Source: Pseudomonadota bacterium | GTDB taxonomy: Bacteria; Pseudomonadota; Alphaproteobacteria; Micavibrionales; Micavibrionaceae | Assembly: GCA_029558635.1 (NCBI GenBank) | Contig: JAKQEE010000211.1 | Location: 1 to 64,000 of the forward strand | Direction of reading: 5' to 3' | DNA: 64,000 nt | Shown here: piece by piece, positions 34,212 through 43,704 of the stretch | Layout: every line of letters starts with the position of its first letter | Position numbering within the stretch: position 1 is the first letter of the stretch | The notes under the pieces: generated by a model | The model's database searches: none | The model's input: only the letters and a program-made list of their open reading frames with translations | What the model was told of the DNA's origin: nothing | Position numbers and translations under genes: made by a program

Positions 34212-36635
34212 ATGTCCAAACACCTTCCAAGTCCAAGCCTCTCGATTGAAGCCATGATCCCGCGATTGACGGAACTTCTACAACAGAAAGAACCAGACGG
34301 AACCCCCCGCTTTGATCGCATCGATCTTTTGCAATCCATGCACGAACGCGCAATTTCTGGACAAGTCGAATTCTCCAAAGAATACAAGCGAAGAGATGAG
34401 GAATTTGTTGACGATCCGATCTTGAAAGACGGCGAAGAAACAGCAGCACTCTTTTATTGGAAGGCGATTATCTATGCAAGAGCCGAATCTGACAAAAACT
34501 ATTCCTACCGAATTGATCGCGTCTTTTCAAATTATGTGGTAAATTACAGGCACGGAAGACTGACTACTGGAAGCTATGAGATCTATCCAGAAAAAAAGAG
34601 AAGGGATGGGACAAGCGATGGAATTTGGGCCAGATTGCCAAATGGATATTGGCTAAATGAACAATCTTTTGAGCCGCATTTTGACTATAGGCACGATGAT
34701 GATTTCCGCCGCTACATTCACCATGCGCACGGAATGGCAGAAATGGCAAAAGTCGTTGGTGTTGCACGGCTAATTGATTCCATTAAGCGGCCCTTCCTAA
34801 CGTATTACTACAATCGAATTCGTGCAACGCATCCAAGAACGGACGAATACGGAAACGCAACGGAACGCTTCACCCTACAAGACTTGATCAACTATACCTA
34901 TCCAAACAGTCTAGAGCCTTGGGCTTATCAAAACTTTCTTTATTCAGAAGAACAACGACGCGAAAAAAAAACAAAAATTGAAACGCCTTACAAATACCAT
35001 GAAGACCAACAAGGCAAGAACTCCGTGCGCAATGCTTGGCAATTGTACAAGATTGATCCGCTTGCATACATTGAACAATTTGAAAAACACTACCCCATTG
35101 AATGTCTTTATCAAATAACACAGGCTATTTTTATTGCAAACCAACAGCAGATCGAAAACCTTTTACTTACTGCATTTAAGGAACGGATGCAAAAAGATCC
35201 GAAATACTGGAAGCCATTAGAAGGAACAGAAACCTATTCCCTCAAAAAACTCAAGATGCCGAATTCTATCAAAGACTATCAAAACCTTGCAAAAGACCTT
35301 TATGACAAATCAACGACCTATCAACTTGAAGCAAAAGCACTTCTTAACAAAGAATATGGCAACATTACAAACAAACGCGCAACGCAAAGAGAAATTGATC
35401 AAGAGAAAGCAAAAGAATTGATCATGTACTCTTATATCTTCCGAAGACTTGGCGATATGGCAAAGGCGCGGGCAATTGATCCGATTGTTTCTGTTTTACG
35501 CAACCAAGGAGCAATTGATCTGTTCATCAAAAATTCCATGCCGCCCTTGACAATGGACTTATATTCTCTTCATATCTTCATAAGAAAAGCCACTCACCAA
35601 CTTGACGAATTCAAAAGAAGATATAAAGATTTAGATGAATATCCTCACATCCAAAAGCAAGCAAAATACGTTAAAGATTTCATCGTCAAATATCTTCATT
35701 TCTACCAATTTACAAATACTGGAAACTATGTGGAAAGATACCGCAAAGGTTCCAATGAGCGCGAAACTGTCGAGACTGAGGATGGACACGTTGGGATTGA
35801 TTACCTCGAACATCTTGACGAACTGCACACAATAGACAAGATCTTCAAAGAGCATAAAAACCGAACAATGGGAGACCTTGTTGAATACGAAAACGCAAAG
35901 CGCATCTTGAAGATCGGCGCTGTCACAATGCGCCAATTCCAACAGATCCGCCGCTTGCTCTTTCGCATCCTTGAGGAGCCAGAGTATAAAAATTACATAC
36001 GCAAAATGGAGCAAGAAATGGCCGCACAAAACGCAGTCAACGAGATCGCCTTGACCAACAAAAACGACTTCTTTCCAACACCCCCCTCTTTGTTTCAAGA
36101 GACCATCGCACCCGCAATTGCAGACTGGATCAGCGGCTATCCACGACCTGCAAACAAACCCTTTCGCATCCTTGAACCGAGCGCGGGCGTGGCAACCCTC
36201 GCAAAAGAGGTCTTGCGTCTCATGGAGTCCCTGCTTGGGTACGGATCGCCGATTCACCTACAGCTTGTTGAATTCTCTTCAAAGGCTTGCCAATTCCTTC
36301 ACGATCAAGGCTACAATGTAGCGTGTGGAGACTTCTTAGACTACGAAGCCTCCGAACCTTTTGACTTGATCGTGATGAATCCCCCTTTCAGCAAAGAGCA
36401 AGATATCGATCACGTTCTCCACGCATGGAAGATGTTGCGCCTTGGTGGTTTGCTTGTTGCGATTATGTCGAGCGGTGCGGTGCAGCGAAGCAACACAAAG
36501 AAAGTGTTGGCCTTTCGGGACTGGATCAATCAAGTAGGTGGGAGCATTATCGAAAACGAAGCGGGCGCGTTTGAGCGATCAGATGCCCTTGTCAAAACAG
36601 GCGTCAACACGATTACGCTTGTTGTCTACAAATAA
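34212..36635 (+). CDS. N6-adenine DNA methyltransferase with long N-terminal domain
   Basis: An 807-residue protein. The first 610 residues are unfamiliar, helical and charged. The last 190 form a class I methyltransferase: FFPTPPSLFQE, motif I LEPSAGVATLA near 653, and motif IV NPPF at about 723 in LIVMNPPFSKEQD. NPPF is typical of N6-adenine methyltransferases. AAGGAAAA precedes the ATG at 34212. With the ParB/DdrB-like and SNF2 proteins it recalls the domain content of DarB-type antirestriction proteins, here split over separate genes. It may protect viral DNA from host restriction (inference). Confidence 0.75.
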   Translation: MSKHLPSPSLSIEAMIPRLTELLQQKEPDGTPRFDRIDLLQSMHERAISGQVEFSKEYKRRDEEFVDDPILKDGEETAALFYWKAIIYARAESDKNYSYRIDRVFSNYVVNYRHGRLTTGSYEIYPEKKRRDGTSDGIWARLPNGYWLNEQSFEPHFDYRHDDDFRRYIHHAHGMAEMAKVVGVARLIDSIKRPFLTYYYNRIRATHPRTDEYGNATERFTLQDLINYTYPNSLEPWAYQNFLYSEEQRREKKTKIETPYKYHEDQQGKNSVRNAWQLYKIDPLAYIEQFEKHYPIECLYQITQAIFIANQQQIENLLLTAFKERMQKDPKYWKPLEGTETYSLKKLKMPNSIKDYQNLAKDLYDKSTTYQLEAKALLNKEYGNITNKRATQREIDQEKAKELIMYSYIFRRLGDMAKARAIDPIVSVLRNQGAIDLFIKNSMPPLTMDLYSLHIFIRKATHQLDEFKRRYKDLDEYPHIQKQAKYVKDFIVKYLHFYQFTNTGNYVERYRKGSNERETVETEDGHVGIDYLEHLDELHTIDKIFKEHKNRTMGDLVEYENAKRILKIGAVTMRQFQQIRRLLFRILEEPEYKNYIRKMEQEMAAQNAVNEIALTNKNDFFPTPPSLFQETIAPAIADWISGYPRPANKPFRILEPSAGVATLAKEVLRLMESLLGYGSPIHLQLVEFSSKACQFLHDQGYNVACGDFLDYEASEPFDLIVMNPPFSKEQDIDHVLHAWKMLRLGGLLVAIMSSGAVQRSNTKKVLAFRDWINQVGGSIIENEAGAFERSDALVKTGVNTITLVVYK

Positions 36636-36647
36636 GGATTATCCGTC

Positions 36648-38177
36648 ATGTTGGACAGGGAAACAGAGGAAAGGTATCTATCAAGATCACTCGATAGAGC
36701 AGAACGAAAACTGAACAAAGAGATCGACCAACAAACCGCGCTAAGCGACGAACAAATCAAGACGTTGCGCGATGAATTGAAGAACAACACCGCTGGTCTT
36801 TACGATGCGATGATCGATGATTCTTCGTCTGATTACCCCTATAACGTGATGATTCGAGAGATTCGCGGGCGCTTACACGAAGAGATCAACAAGCTGCAAT
36901 CATCGAGATCTAGCGATCCGCTGGATTCTTTGTCGTTGGATATCTTGTCTATACCGATACCAACCACTCCATCCAAAGCACCCACCGCGCCGAAGTCTTC
37001 CATCCCATCGACGCTCGAAGCAGATGCCGCATTTCTTGAACTTGCCGATCTTGTCGCATCAAGCAAAGTCAAGCAACTCGCCAAGATCGGAGATTGGCTT
37101 TTAAATTGTCCAGCTTATCGATCAGGCAACTACAAAAACTGGATGGCGCGGTGGTCAACCTCGACAGGGAAAGCGATAGAATTTTACAACGATCCAAAGC
37201 GAGCCAAAGCCCCCGAAAAAGTGGAATCAAGAAAACTAGAAGACAAATACGGAGATCCCGTAAAATACGACGCATACTATCAAATTCCAGACAATAACCT
37301 GAGAATTGGGAGTGTGGTGCAGTTTGCCTCAGATAGCTATCGGGGCGACGATAAGGTTAGAATATACGGTGTGTTTCTCGGCATGACACCGAGCCGCTTT
37401 GAACCGAGCGACCCCAAAGAGGACGCGGGATCGTTTCTGTATATTCATCTTAGCGTAAACAAGGACTTTGGGGGTAAATGGGATGCTGCTGCAAAAGCAG
37501 CGGAAAAACTTGCGCAACAAATCAAGAGTCTATTCGACAAGCAAACGCTCTTAGCAAACCCCTATCTAGGGCTTCTTGCGCCGATCCCTGACACAAACAG
37601 CCCGTTGTTGCATGAAGATCTGGGATACCGTGTCGAATCTCTTGCAAGCGTTCCCTTTTGGGAATACGCCAAGAACCGCAAGAAACGGATGGAGGAGGCC
37701 GCGAAAGCGGCAAGCGAAAGCAGCGAGGAGCGAACCACAAACCCCAAGCGACGGCTTGGGTATTGGACAGATACGCGGTTTCCATATCTCCCCCTCGAAT
37801 ACATCAACGCGCTGGAGCCTCTTGCAAGGGCTTTGGGCGTTTCAGAAGTCGCAAGAGGGGTGTCACCTTCTGGACGTGGAGATCGTGGCTTTTTGGTGGC
37901 TTTCCGTGACGCAGACGGCAAGCCGTCAAATTTGGACGATATCTCTATCCAAGACGGCAAGCAAGAAGGCTATTGGATCAACAAGCGCGAAGACTTCAAC
38001 ACCCGACACCTTGCGCAGATCCGCAAGAACAAACGCCCCTTGTGGACAACTTGGAAGGGGCAAGCGATCCCAACACGTCAACACCTTGCGCTTGCAATGT
38101 GGGCCTATTCCCCCGAAGCAAGGCGGCTTGAGCGATGGGTTGAACAAAACGAATCCTTTTTAGAATCGCTTGAATAA
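36648..38177 (+). CDS. Large unknown protein
   Basis: A 509-residue protein. A helical N-terminus of about 90 residues and a Ser/Pro/Thr linker are followed by a mixed domain, an Ala/Glu helix and a C-terminal region rich in Arg, Trp and Tyr (NPKRRLGYWTDTRFPY, WTTWKGQAIP). No recognised active site. It starts 12 nt after the methyltransferase stop. Confidence 0.6.
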   Translation: MLDRETEERYLSRSLDRAERKLNKEIDQQTALSDEQIKTLRDELKNNTAGLYDAMIDDSSSDYPYNVMIREIRGRLHEEINKLQSSRSSDPLDSLSLDILSIPIPTTPSKAPTAPKSSIPSTLEADAAFLELADLVASSKVKQLAKIGDWLLNCPAYRSGNYKNWMARWSTSTGKAIEFYNDPKRAKAPEKVESRKLEDKYGDPVKYDAYYQIPDNNLRIGSVVQFASDSYRGDDKVRIYGVFLGMTPSRFEPSDPKEDAGSFLYIHLSVNKDFGGKWDAAAKAAEKLAQQIKSLFDKQTLLANPYLGLLAPIPDTNSPLLHEDLGYRVESLASVPFWEYAKNRKKRMEEAAKAASESSEERTTNPKRRLGYWTDTRFPYLPLEYINALEPLARALGVSEVARGVSPSGRGDRGFLVAFRDADGKPSNLDDISIQDGKQEGYWINKREDFNTRHLAQIRKNKRPLWTTWKGQAIPTRQHLALAMWAYSPEARRLERWVEQNESFLESLE

Positions 38178-38190
38178 GGGGGGGGATACA

Positions 38191-39279
38191 ATGGATTACA
38201 AAAAAGATCTCTACTCGCTACTGCGAAACCTTCAAAAGCTGCAAAGCTGGTATGTTGTAACCCTCAAAAAGCAAGCCGAAGAAGCAGACAGGGAAAGCGC
38301 ATTGCTTGCGCATGAATTTGTAGGTACATCAAAACAAATGTCTCCCGAACGCGCCAAGTGGAAAGCAACCGAACATCATAAGATCGGATACTTAGAGCAA
38401 TTGTTTGTTTGTCAATTCTTTCACAAGCATTTCTTTAACAACCAATTCCCATTCCAAGAAATACGGAATTGGAAAAAAAAGGACACGCCAACTGCTACAT
38501 CTATCGCTCAAGCCTTCAAAACACAAAACTTTTCCGCCTATGACTTCGCATTACCGACTTTTTGGACGTTTGTTCTTGCGGAAAGAATTGCAGGGATTGA
38601 CAGCGTTGGAAATATCGCCAACATTGCGCCTTTTTTTGAACTTGAAAAAACAAAAAAAACAAAATCAAATCCCGTCCAAAAATATCAAATTCGCTTTTTT
38701 CTGCGATTCGCAATAAAGAAAAAAACAACGGGATTTATAGCCCAACACTTCCCCGAACGAACAAAAGAATTGTGCCATCCGATCACCACAAAGGAAGCAG
38801 ACGGCCTAGAATTCCTATTGAAAGTGATCGCCAATTTTTCGGATATTCTGGATGTTTATCACTTGCCAGATCAAGCGTTCTCGCTGCATGAAGATTTCTT
38901 ATTTGAAATGGTTCACGCTATCAAAAACAGCAACACAAAAACGCGGCCCTTTATGCAGATCTTTGAAACAGAGAAGCGTGAACTTGCGATTGGTACTGTC
39001 TCAGCAGAAGCCTTGCGCCGCTCCATGATCAAGGCCATCGGCAAAAGAAAAGGAAAAGCCCTTCGCTTTGAGGATGCAGGAAACCTATTGAATCAGGGAG
39101 ATCCAGACGCCGTAGAGATCTCCGAGAAGGGACACGCTTTGCTTGACACACAATTGGATCTGTTGCGCAGAATGGCAAAACGCGCCATAACAGCAGAGAT
39201 CGGAGATCGACCCATCAGCAACAAGATCGCCTTTGGTGAAATCGATCCCGAACTGCAACAGATCCTCTCTCAAAGATAG
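38191..39279 (+). CDS. Unknown protein
   Basis: A 362-residue soluble protein rich in Phe and Lys (LFVCQFFHKHFFNNQFPF). A purine-rich GGGGGGGGA stretch precedes the ATG at 38191. No known motif. It resembles the proteins at 30466-33834 in composition only. It is the last gene of the cassette of large unknown proteins. Confidence 0.6.
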   Translation: MDYKKDLYSLLRNLQKLQSWYVVTLKKQAEEADRESALLAHEFVGTSKQMSPERAKWKATEHHKIGYLEQLFVCQFFHKHFFNNQFPFQEIRNWKKKDTPTATSIAQAFKTQNFSAYDFALPTFWTFVLAERIAGIDSVGNIANIAPFFELEKTKKTKSNPVQKYQIRFFLRFAIKKKTTGFIAQHFPERTKELCHPITTKEADGLEFLLKVIANFSDILDVYHLPDQAFSLHEDFLFEMVHAIKNSNTKTRPFMQIFETEKRELAIGTVSAEALRRSMIKAIGKRKGKALRFEDAGNLLNQGDPDAVEISEKGHALLDTQLDLLRRMAKRAITAEIGDRPISNKIAFGEIDPELQQILSQR

Positions 39280-39287
39280 GAGATCCG

Positions 39288-39737
39288 ATGCCTACAACCA
39301 TCACCCCACAAGAAAACAAACGCGGCATCAACCAAAGCGAAGCCTTGTTCTATATCTATCGGAATCTCCGAACGGGCGGCTTTTCCGTGCAGCGTAGGGG
39401 GATTGTTGTGGATCGCTTGCGATCAGACGAGTGCATATTGCTCTACAACGTCAAGCCACATATTCGACAAGCTGGCAGAGAGCGGGCGCAACGCGAAAAG
39501 CAGCGCAATGTTCACGCCTTTCTTTGCTGCGAGCGATACACTATCCTCTCAGATCCGCTAACAAAAGCAGAAGAAAGCGGCTTGCGCGTCGTTTCTTATG
39601 CACCTTTCGATGATCGGGCGTGGCACTACAAAGACACAAGCGAAGCCTTCAAAGGGGCGGGCTTTTGCGTTCTGGCAAAAAATCGCGTGTTTGCCTTGCC
39701 TTCTGGATCGGTGTTTCTTGTTCCGAACTCACCTTGA
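39288..39737 (+). CDS. Small unknown protein
   Basis: A 149-residue protein. AGGAGATCCG overlaps the preceding stop and gives a strong start. The product has a basic N-terminal half and several cysteines (C50, C75 and C76, C127) with no regular spacing. Family unknown. Confidence 0.6.
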   Translation: MPTTITPQENKRGINQSEALFYIYRNLRTGGFSVQRRGIVVDRLRSDECILLYNVKPHIRQAGRERAQREKQRNVHAFLCCERYTILSDPLTKAEESGLRVVSYAPFDDRAWHYKDTSEAFKGAGFCVLAKNRVFALPSGSVFLVPNSP

Positions 39738-39763
39738 ATTCAACCACCAAAGGAGATCGCCCC

Positions 39764-40237
39764 ATGCAACGACAAATTCGCCCCTCCCTTGTGTTTGATC
39801 TCGATCAAACCCTTGTCAATCTACACGAACAAGCCCGCCCACCGTTGGCAGAAAGCAGACAGATCGGACAAGGGCTTTGGTTGTCAAAACGCCCCTATCT
39901 ACGGCGTACACTCAGCTATCTAAGCCAATTTTACGATCTCTTTATCCTGTCTGCGGGCTCCCAAGGATGGGTGAACCAAGCCGTTGCAACCTTCCAACTG
40001 GACGGCTTGTTTCAAGCCGCTCTTAGCGTGGACGCAGTGGATCGCCTATCACTTCGCGGGCCGTGGGTATTGATCGACGATCTGCCCTTTGAGCATCCCA
40101 ACACACAGCGCAAACTTCGCATCCTTGGGGACGTGTCGCGCTATCGGATGATTCAAGCCCCTCCGTTTCTTGGCGATCCAAACGATGCTTTCTTGTCGAA
40201 TGTTGCAAGAGTCTTCTTGGATAATTTGAACCGATAA
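39764..40237 (+). CDS. HAD-type (FCP1/NIF-like) phosphatase
   Basis: A 157-residue protein. DLDQTLV (D12, D14) gives the HAD DxDxT motif I. WLSKRPYLRRTLSYLSQFYDLFILSAGSQ matches the region after motif I in FCP1/SCP-type phosphatases, and LIDDLPFEHP supplies the C-terminal Asp pair. It probably removes phosphate from a protein or nucleotide substrate in the infected cell. The substrate is not evident. AAGGAGATCG before the ATG fixes the start. Confidence 0.8.
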   Translation: MQRQIRPSLVFDLDQTLVNLHEQARPPLAESRQIGQGLWLSKRPYLRRTLSYLSQFYDLFILSAGSQGWVNQAVATFQLDGLFQAALSVDAVDRLSLRGPWVLIDDLPFEHPNTQRKLRILGDVSRYRMIQAPPFLGDPNDAFLSNVARVFLDNLNR

Positions 40238-40251
40238 AAAAGAGGCCCATA

Positions 40252-40959
40252 ATGGCAAAGAAGCGCAAAAAGAACAGAAGCAAGACCAAGGACTTTTTTG
40301 ACGAATACGGCGGGTTGATCATGCTTGGGCTTGGTGGGGCCGCAATTATCGCTGTCGCAACAAGCGCAACAAGCGCCTACGCATACAGCGAAGACAACGA
40401 ACCAACGGACGTTTTTGACTTTTTCGGTGATGGTGGATCGTGGGATCTTGGAGAAGTCACCAAGCCCGTTGAAGTCTCCCCCAAGACCGCACAGGAAGCC
40501 CCCGCCGTTGCAAAAAGCGGAACCAACAAGGGCGCGGATCTTGTGGAGTCTGCAAAGACGTTGATCGGCACAGAATACGGCCCCGACGTTGGCGGCCCAA
40601 CAAGAGCGGGCTTTGAGAAGTACCTTGACTGCTCAGGCACAATCTTTCAAGCAGCGCGAAGATTGGGCATCACGATACCGCGCAACGCAACGGGGCAATA
40701 CCTACGCGCAAAAGCGTTTCGTATGTTGGACGAAGAGACCGCCAAAAACACGGCGGGCGCGTTGGTCTTCTTCCACAAGCCCAACACCGAGGGCGTAAGT
40801 GCTTTTCACGTTGAATTGTCCCTTGGAGATGGCCGCGTTTTGCACAATCATCAACCAGATACACGAGTCGAAATCAGCAAGTGGGGCTGGTGGCGCAACT
40901 GGATCAAACGCAAAGGTTATACTGTCAGCTTTGGCGTATTGCCCGAATTTGCAGCATAA
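40252..40959 (+). CDS. Membrane-anchored NlpC/P60 cell-wall hydrolase
   Basis: A 235-residue protein starting MAKKRKKNRSKTKD, with a transmembrane helix at about 20-45 and a linker. The NlpC/P60 domain has C127 in YLDCSGTIFQ and H186 in AFHVELSL as catalytic residues. NlpC/P60 enzymes cut gamma-glutamyl bonds in peptidoglycan peptides. The basic head and helix are shared with the proteins at 13916 and 14545, which suggests that this lysin is carried on the virion membrane and not released as a soluble endolysin. It lies just before the receptor-binding-type genes. Confidence 0.8.
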   Translation: MAKKRKKNRSKTKDFFDEYGGLIMLGLGGAAIIAVATSATSAYAYSEDNEPTDVFDFFGDGGSWDLGEVTKPVEVSPKTAQEAPAVAKSGTNKGADLVESAKTLIGTEYGPDVGGPTRAGFEKYLDCSGTIFQAARRLGITIPRNATGQYLRAKAFRMLDEETAKNTAGALVFFHKPNTEGVSAFHVELSLGDGRVLHNHQPDTRVEISKWGWWRNWIKRKGYTVSFGVLPEFAA

Positions 40960-40974
40960 AGGAAAAAAAACATC

Positions 40975-42456
40975 GTGTCAAATAGCAATCAAAAATTGAC
41001 GCAAACAGGCATCACGCCCTTGATCGACGTGGCGGGATTAGGCAATGAAAGACGGGTGATCGATCCCGACTTGGTGAATGAAAAAGGCGAACGCATCGCG
41101 CCAAACAACATCTCTGTGAGCGACGGCTTCCACGTTGCGAGCATCGACACAAACCCGCTTTCTCCGACGTTCGGGACGTTTAGCGTACAGAATCGCTTGT
41201 CTGTCGCTGCACAATGCCGCTGGCAAGCCCAACACATCCACTCTGTCCAGCGTCCTACAAATCAAGCAACATCCGCAACTTTTGGCCCCATCGGTGGCGC
41301 GGTATTGCCTCCCTTGCCGTTTGGCGGTGGTTCGGGATCGTACAACGACACACTCTTTCCTCGCTATGGCAATCCGATCCCCGTGGCGACGTTGCAAGCA
41401 GCCCTTGACGCCAACAAGAAGGCGATCCGCACACTTGTTTTTCGTCCAAACCTCCCCACATCGACCCCCCCCGCTCCAAACACCTTTACCAATTGGGCGG
41501 ATCTCTATGCCGCATATCAAGCCCAAGCCAACGCGGGCGCGTGTCAAATTGTCTTTGAAGCAGAACGCCCCATCTCTGCCCCGATCACGATTCCTGCGGG
41601 TGTGTGGGAATTTAAATACGGGGACTCGTTCACAGGCCCATCACTCGGCCCCCAAATTCCCGTGATCTTGGTGGATGGCTGTCAAATCAAAAACGTCTTT
41701 CTCTTTGATAACGGATTGATGCTTGTTGGGCAAACGACGGGCGCACCGCAGCTTGTGTGGGATTCGCTTTTGGGAACGGGTGCGCCAACGGTTCCAATTT
41801 TCCAAAACGCCGCCGTTATCCGCAACGATGGCAGCGCACCTATGATCGTTTGGGATCAAGACGCCGCAACCGACTTTCTGGGGATCGGCCTTGGCTTCGC
41901 ATCGCGTTTTGACGATAGCACCTTTGAAATCCTTGAACTGCAAGATCCCGGTGGTGGCGGGTTTGCGGTGATGCAATTTTTCATGCAAGGCGGGGGGGCT
42001 TACATTGGCCCAAACACAATCCGAGGGGCTGGAAACGTCGGGTATCGCGTGGAATTGAACGCGCAAGGCGTCAATGTTTCACTCGAACAAACCAATTATG
42101 CGGGCCTCCCTGTCACTCCTCCCGACACCTTCGCGCAACGCGCACACCGACGCTTGATCTTGACCGAGTCGCTTGACAATGGAGCCACGCCAACACTCGA
42201 ACCTTCGCAATTTGCGCGTATTGCGCCAAGCGTGGACGGTGGAGCGCCGATTGTGATCACGTTGCCACGCGCTGAATTCTTCCCTTCGATCATTTGTGGA
42301 GGAAAGAAGATCAACGGTGACGTGAACACTCCTGTTTCGTTTATCCCACAAGGTGCAGAAACCATCGAAGGAGCGTTTGTGTATGCCCTTCCCTTGGGCG
42401 CTTATGAAGGGGTGCAATTCTTCTCAGACGGGGCAAATTGGTTTGTTCTGCCATAA
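40975..42456 (+). CDS. Receptor-binding/spike-type protein A
   Basis: A 493-residue protein with a GTG start. Residues 1 to about 118 are almost identical to those of the next gene (TQTGITPLIDVAG, RVIDPDLVNEKGERIAPNN, FGPIGGAVLPPLPF). After this common module the C-terminal 370 residues are unrelated to the neighbour: Gly- and Asn-rich and beta-strand-like, as expected for a beta-helix or spike. A shared attachment domain with different tips is the usual design of phage adhesins. No enzyme motif was seen. Confidence 0.75.
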   Translation: MSNSNQKLTQTGITPLIDVAGLGNERRVIDPDLVNEKGERIAPNNISVSDGFHVASIDTNPLSPTFGTFSVQNRLSVAAQCRWQAQHIHSVQRPTNQATSATFGPIGGAVLPPLPFGGGSGSYNDTLFPRYGNPIPVATLQAALDANKKAIRTLVFRPNLPTSTPPAPNTFTNWADLYAAYQAQANAGACQIVFEAERPISAPITIPAGVWEFKYGDSFTGPSLGPQIPVILVDGCQIKNVFLFDNGLMLVGQTTGAPQLVWDSLLGTGAPTVPIFQNAAVIRNDGSAPMIVWDQDAATDFLGIGLGFASRFDDSTFEILELQDPGGGGFAVMQFFMQGGGAYIGPNTIRGAGNVGYRVELNAQGVNVSLEQTNYAGLPVTPPDTFAQRAHRRLILTESLDNGATPTLEPSQFARIAPSVDGGAPIVITLPRAEFFPSIICGGKKINGDVNTPVSFIPQGAETIEGAFVYALPLGAYEGVQFFSDGANWFVLP

Positions 42457-42484
42457 CCCATAAAGCGTAAAGAAAGAAAAAACC

Positions 42485-43672
42485 ATGTCCAACAGCCCCC
42501 AAAAACTGACACAAACAGGCATCACGCCGTTGATCGACGTGGCGGGATCGGGCAACGAAAGACGGGTGATTGACCCCGAGTTGGTGAACGAAAAGGGCGA
42601 ACGCATCGCGCCAAACAACATTTCTGTGAGCGATGGCTTCCATGTTGCAAGCATCGACACAAACCCGCTTTCCCCTACGTTCGGGACGTTTAGCGTACAG
42701 AATCGCTTGTCTGTCCCTGCGCGATGTCGTTGGCAAGCGCAACGCATCCACTCCGTCCAACGACCCACAAACCAAGCAGAATCCGCAACCTTTGGCCCCA
42801 TCGGTGGCGCGGTCTTGCCTCCCTTGCCGTTTGTTGGTGGCGGTGGCGGTGAAGTGAACACCGCGTCAAATGTGGGGATCGGGACAGGGATCTTTGACGC
42901 AAAGGTCGGAACGGACTTGCAATTCAAGAGCCTTCTTGCGGGCGCGGGGATCGCGTTGGCGGATCTCGGAGACGAGATCCAGATCACGAACGCGGGCGGT
43001 GGCTACACGGGGCCACAAACACCGCTCACAACGGGCGCTTTTGCTTACTATCCACTTCAGGAAGGCCAAGGCGCTATCACCATCACCGACGCAATCGGCG
43101 GACGCAATCTCACAGGCTCAACACTCAACATTATCTCGCGACACCCGCTCTTTCCAGCGCGTACCATGTTGCGCTTTTCGGGCGGCAACTTTACAAGCCC
43201 CATCGATCCGCTTTGGGGTTCCGTCGATCAAACCTTTGAAGTGATTGTATGGCCCGCAAACACGGGCGTTGGTCAACTTTGGTTCACACAAAACGGCATT
43301 GCGACAACGGGCGCTTGTCAATGGGATGGGGGTGCTGGTCGGTATGCCTTCTCTTGGAATGGCCTTGCGGCATTATCAACCCCCGCAAACTACTATTTCG
43401 GCGGAAAAGACGGAACACTTGCACCCGAAATGCGCCCTTACCTTTTGCGCGTGGAGCGCGAAAATATCGCAGGAACGATCAACGTGCGTGTGTACGTCAA
43501 CGGATATCTACACAGCACGTTGACAACGGCGGTTGTCCCCCCCCTTGCAGATCGCTTGATCCTTGGGAACGCTTGCCCCGTTTTTATGTCCGATATGATC
43601 GTCTGGCAAACCGCGAATCCTCCCGTATCGGCCCTTGCGCAAGCGCAGCGTGTACTTCCCTATCTGTTCTGA
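42485..43672 (+). CDS. Receptor-binding/spike-type protein B with LamG-like tip
   Basis: A 395-residue protein. It shares its N-terminal 118 residues with protein A. A short repeated-strand linker (VNTASNVGIGTGIFDAKVG) is followed from about residue 180 by a concanavalin/LamG-like domain: AYYPLQEGQGAITITDAIGG, a central VRVYVNGYLHSTL segment and a terminal strand. LamG-like folds bind carbohydrate or protein ligands, so this is a likely host-recognition tip. Confidence 0.75.
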   Translation: MSNSPQKLTQTGITPLIDVAGSGNERRVIDPELVNEKGERIAPNNISVSDGFHVASIDTNPLSPTFGTFSVQNRLSVPARCRWQAQRIHSVQRPTNQAESATFGPIGGAVLPPLPFVGGGGGEVNTASNVGIGTGIFDAKVGTDLQFKSLLAGAGIALADLGDEIQITNAGGGYTGPQTPLTTGAFAYYPLQEGQGAITITDAIGGRNLTGSTLNIISRHPLFPARTMLRFSGGNFTSPIDPLWGSVDQTFEVIVWPANTGVGQLWFTQNGIATTGACQWDGGAGRYAFSWNGLAALSTPANYYFGGKDGTLAPEMRPYLLRVERENIAGTINVRVYVNGYLHSTLTTAVVPPLADRLILGNACPVFMSDMIVWQTANPPVSALAQAQRVLPYLF

Positions 43673-43704
43673 GAATCCTTCAAACCAACGCGGAGATCAC
43701 CCCA

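Noticed and set aside
43249-43704. N-terminal extension of the metallopeptidase frame
   Set aside because: It overlaps the LamG-like adhesin gene. The Arg/Cys-rich translation is a shadow frame.
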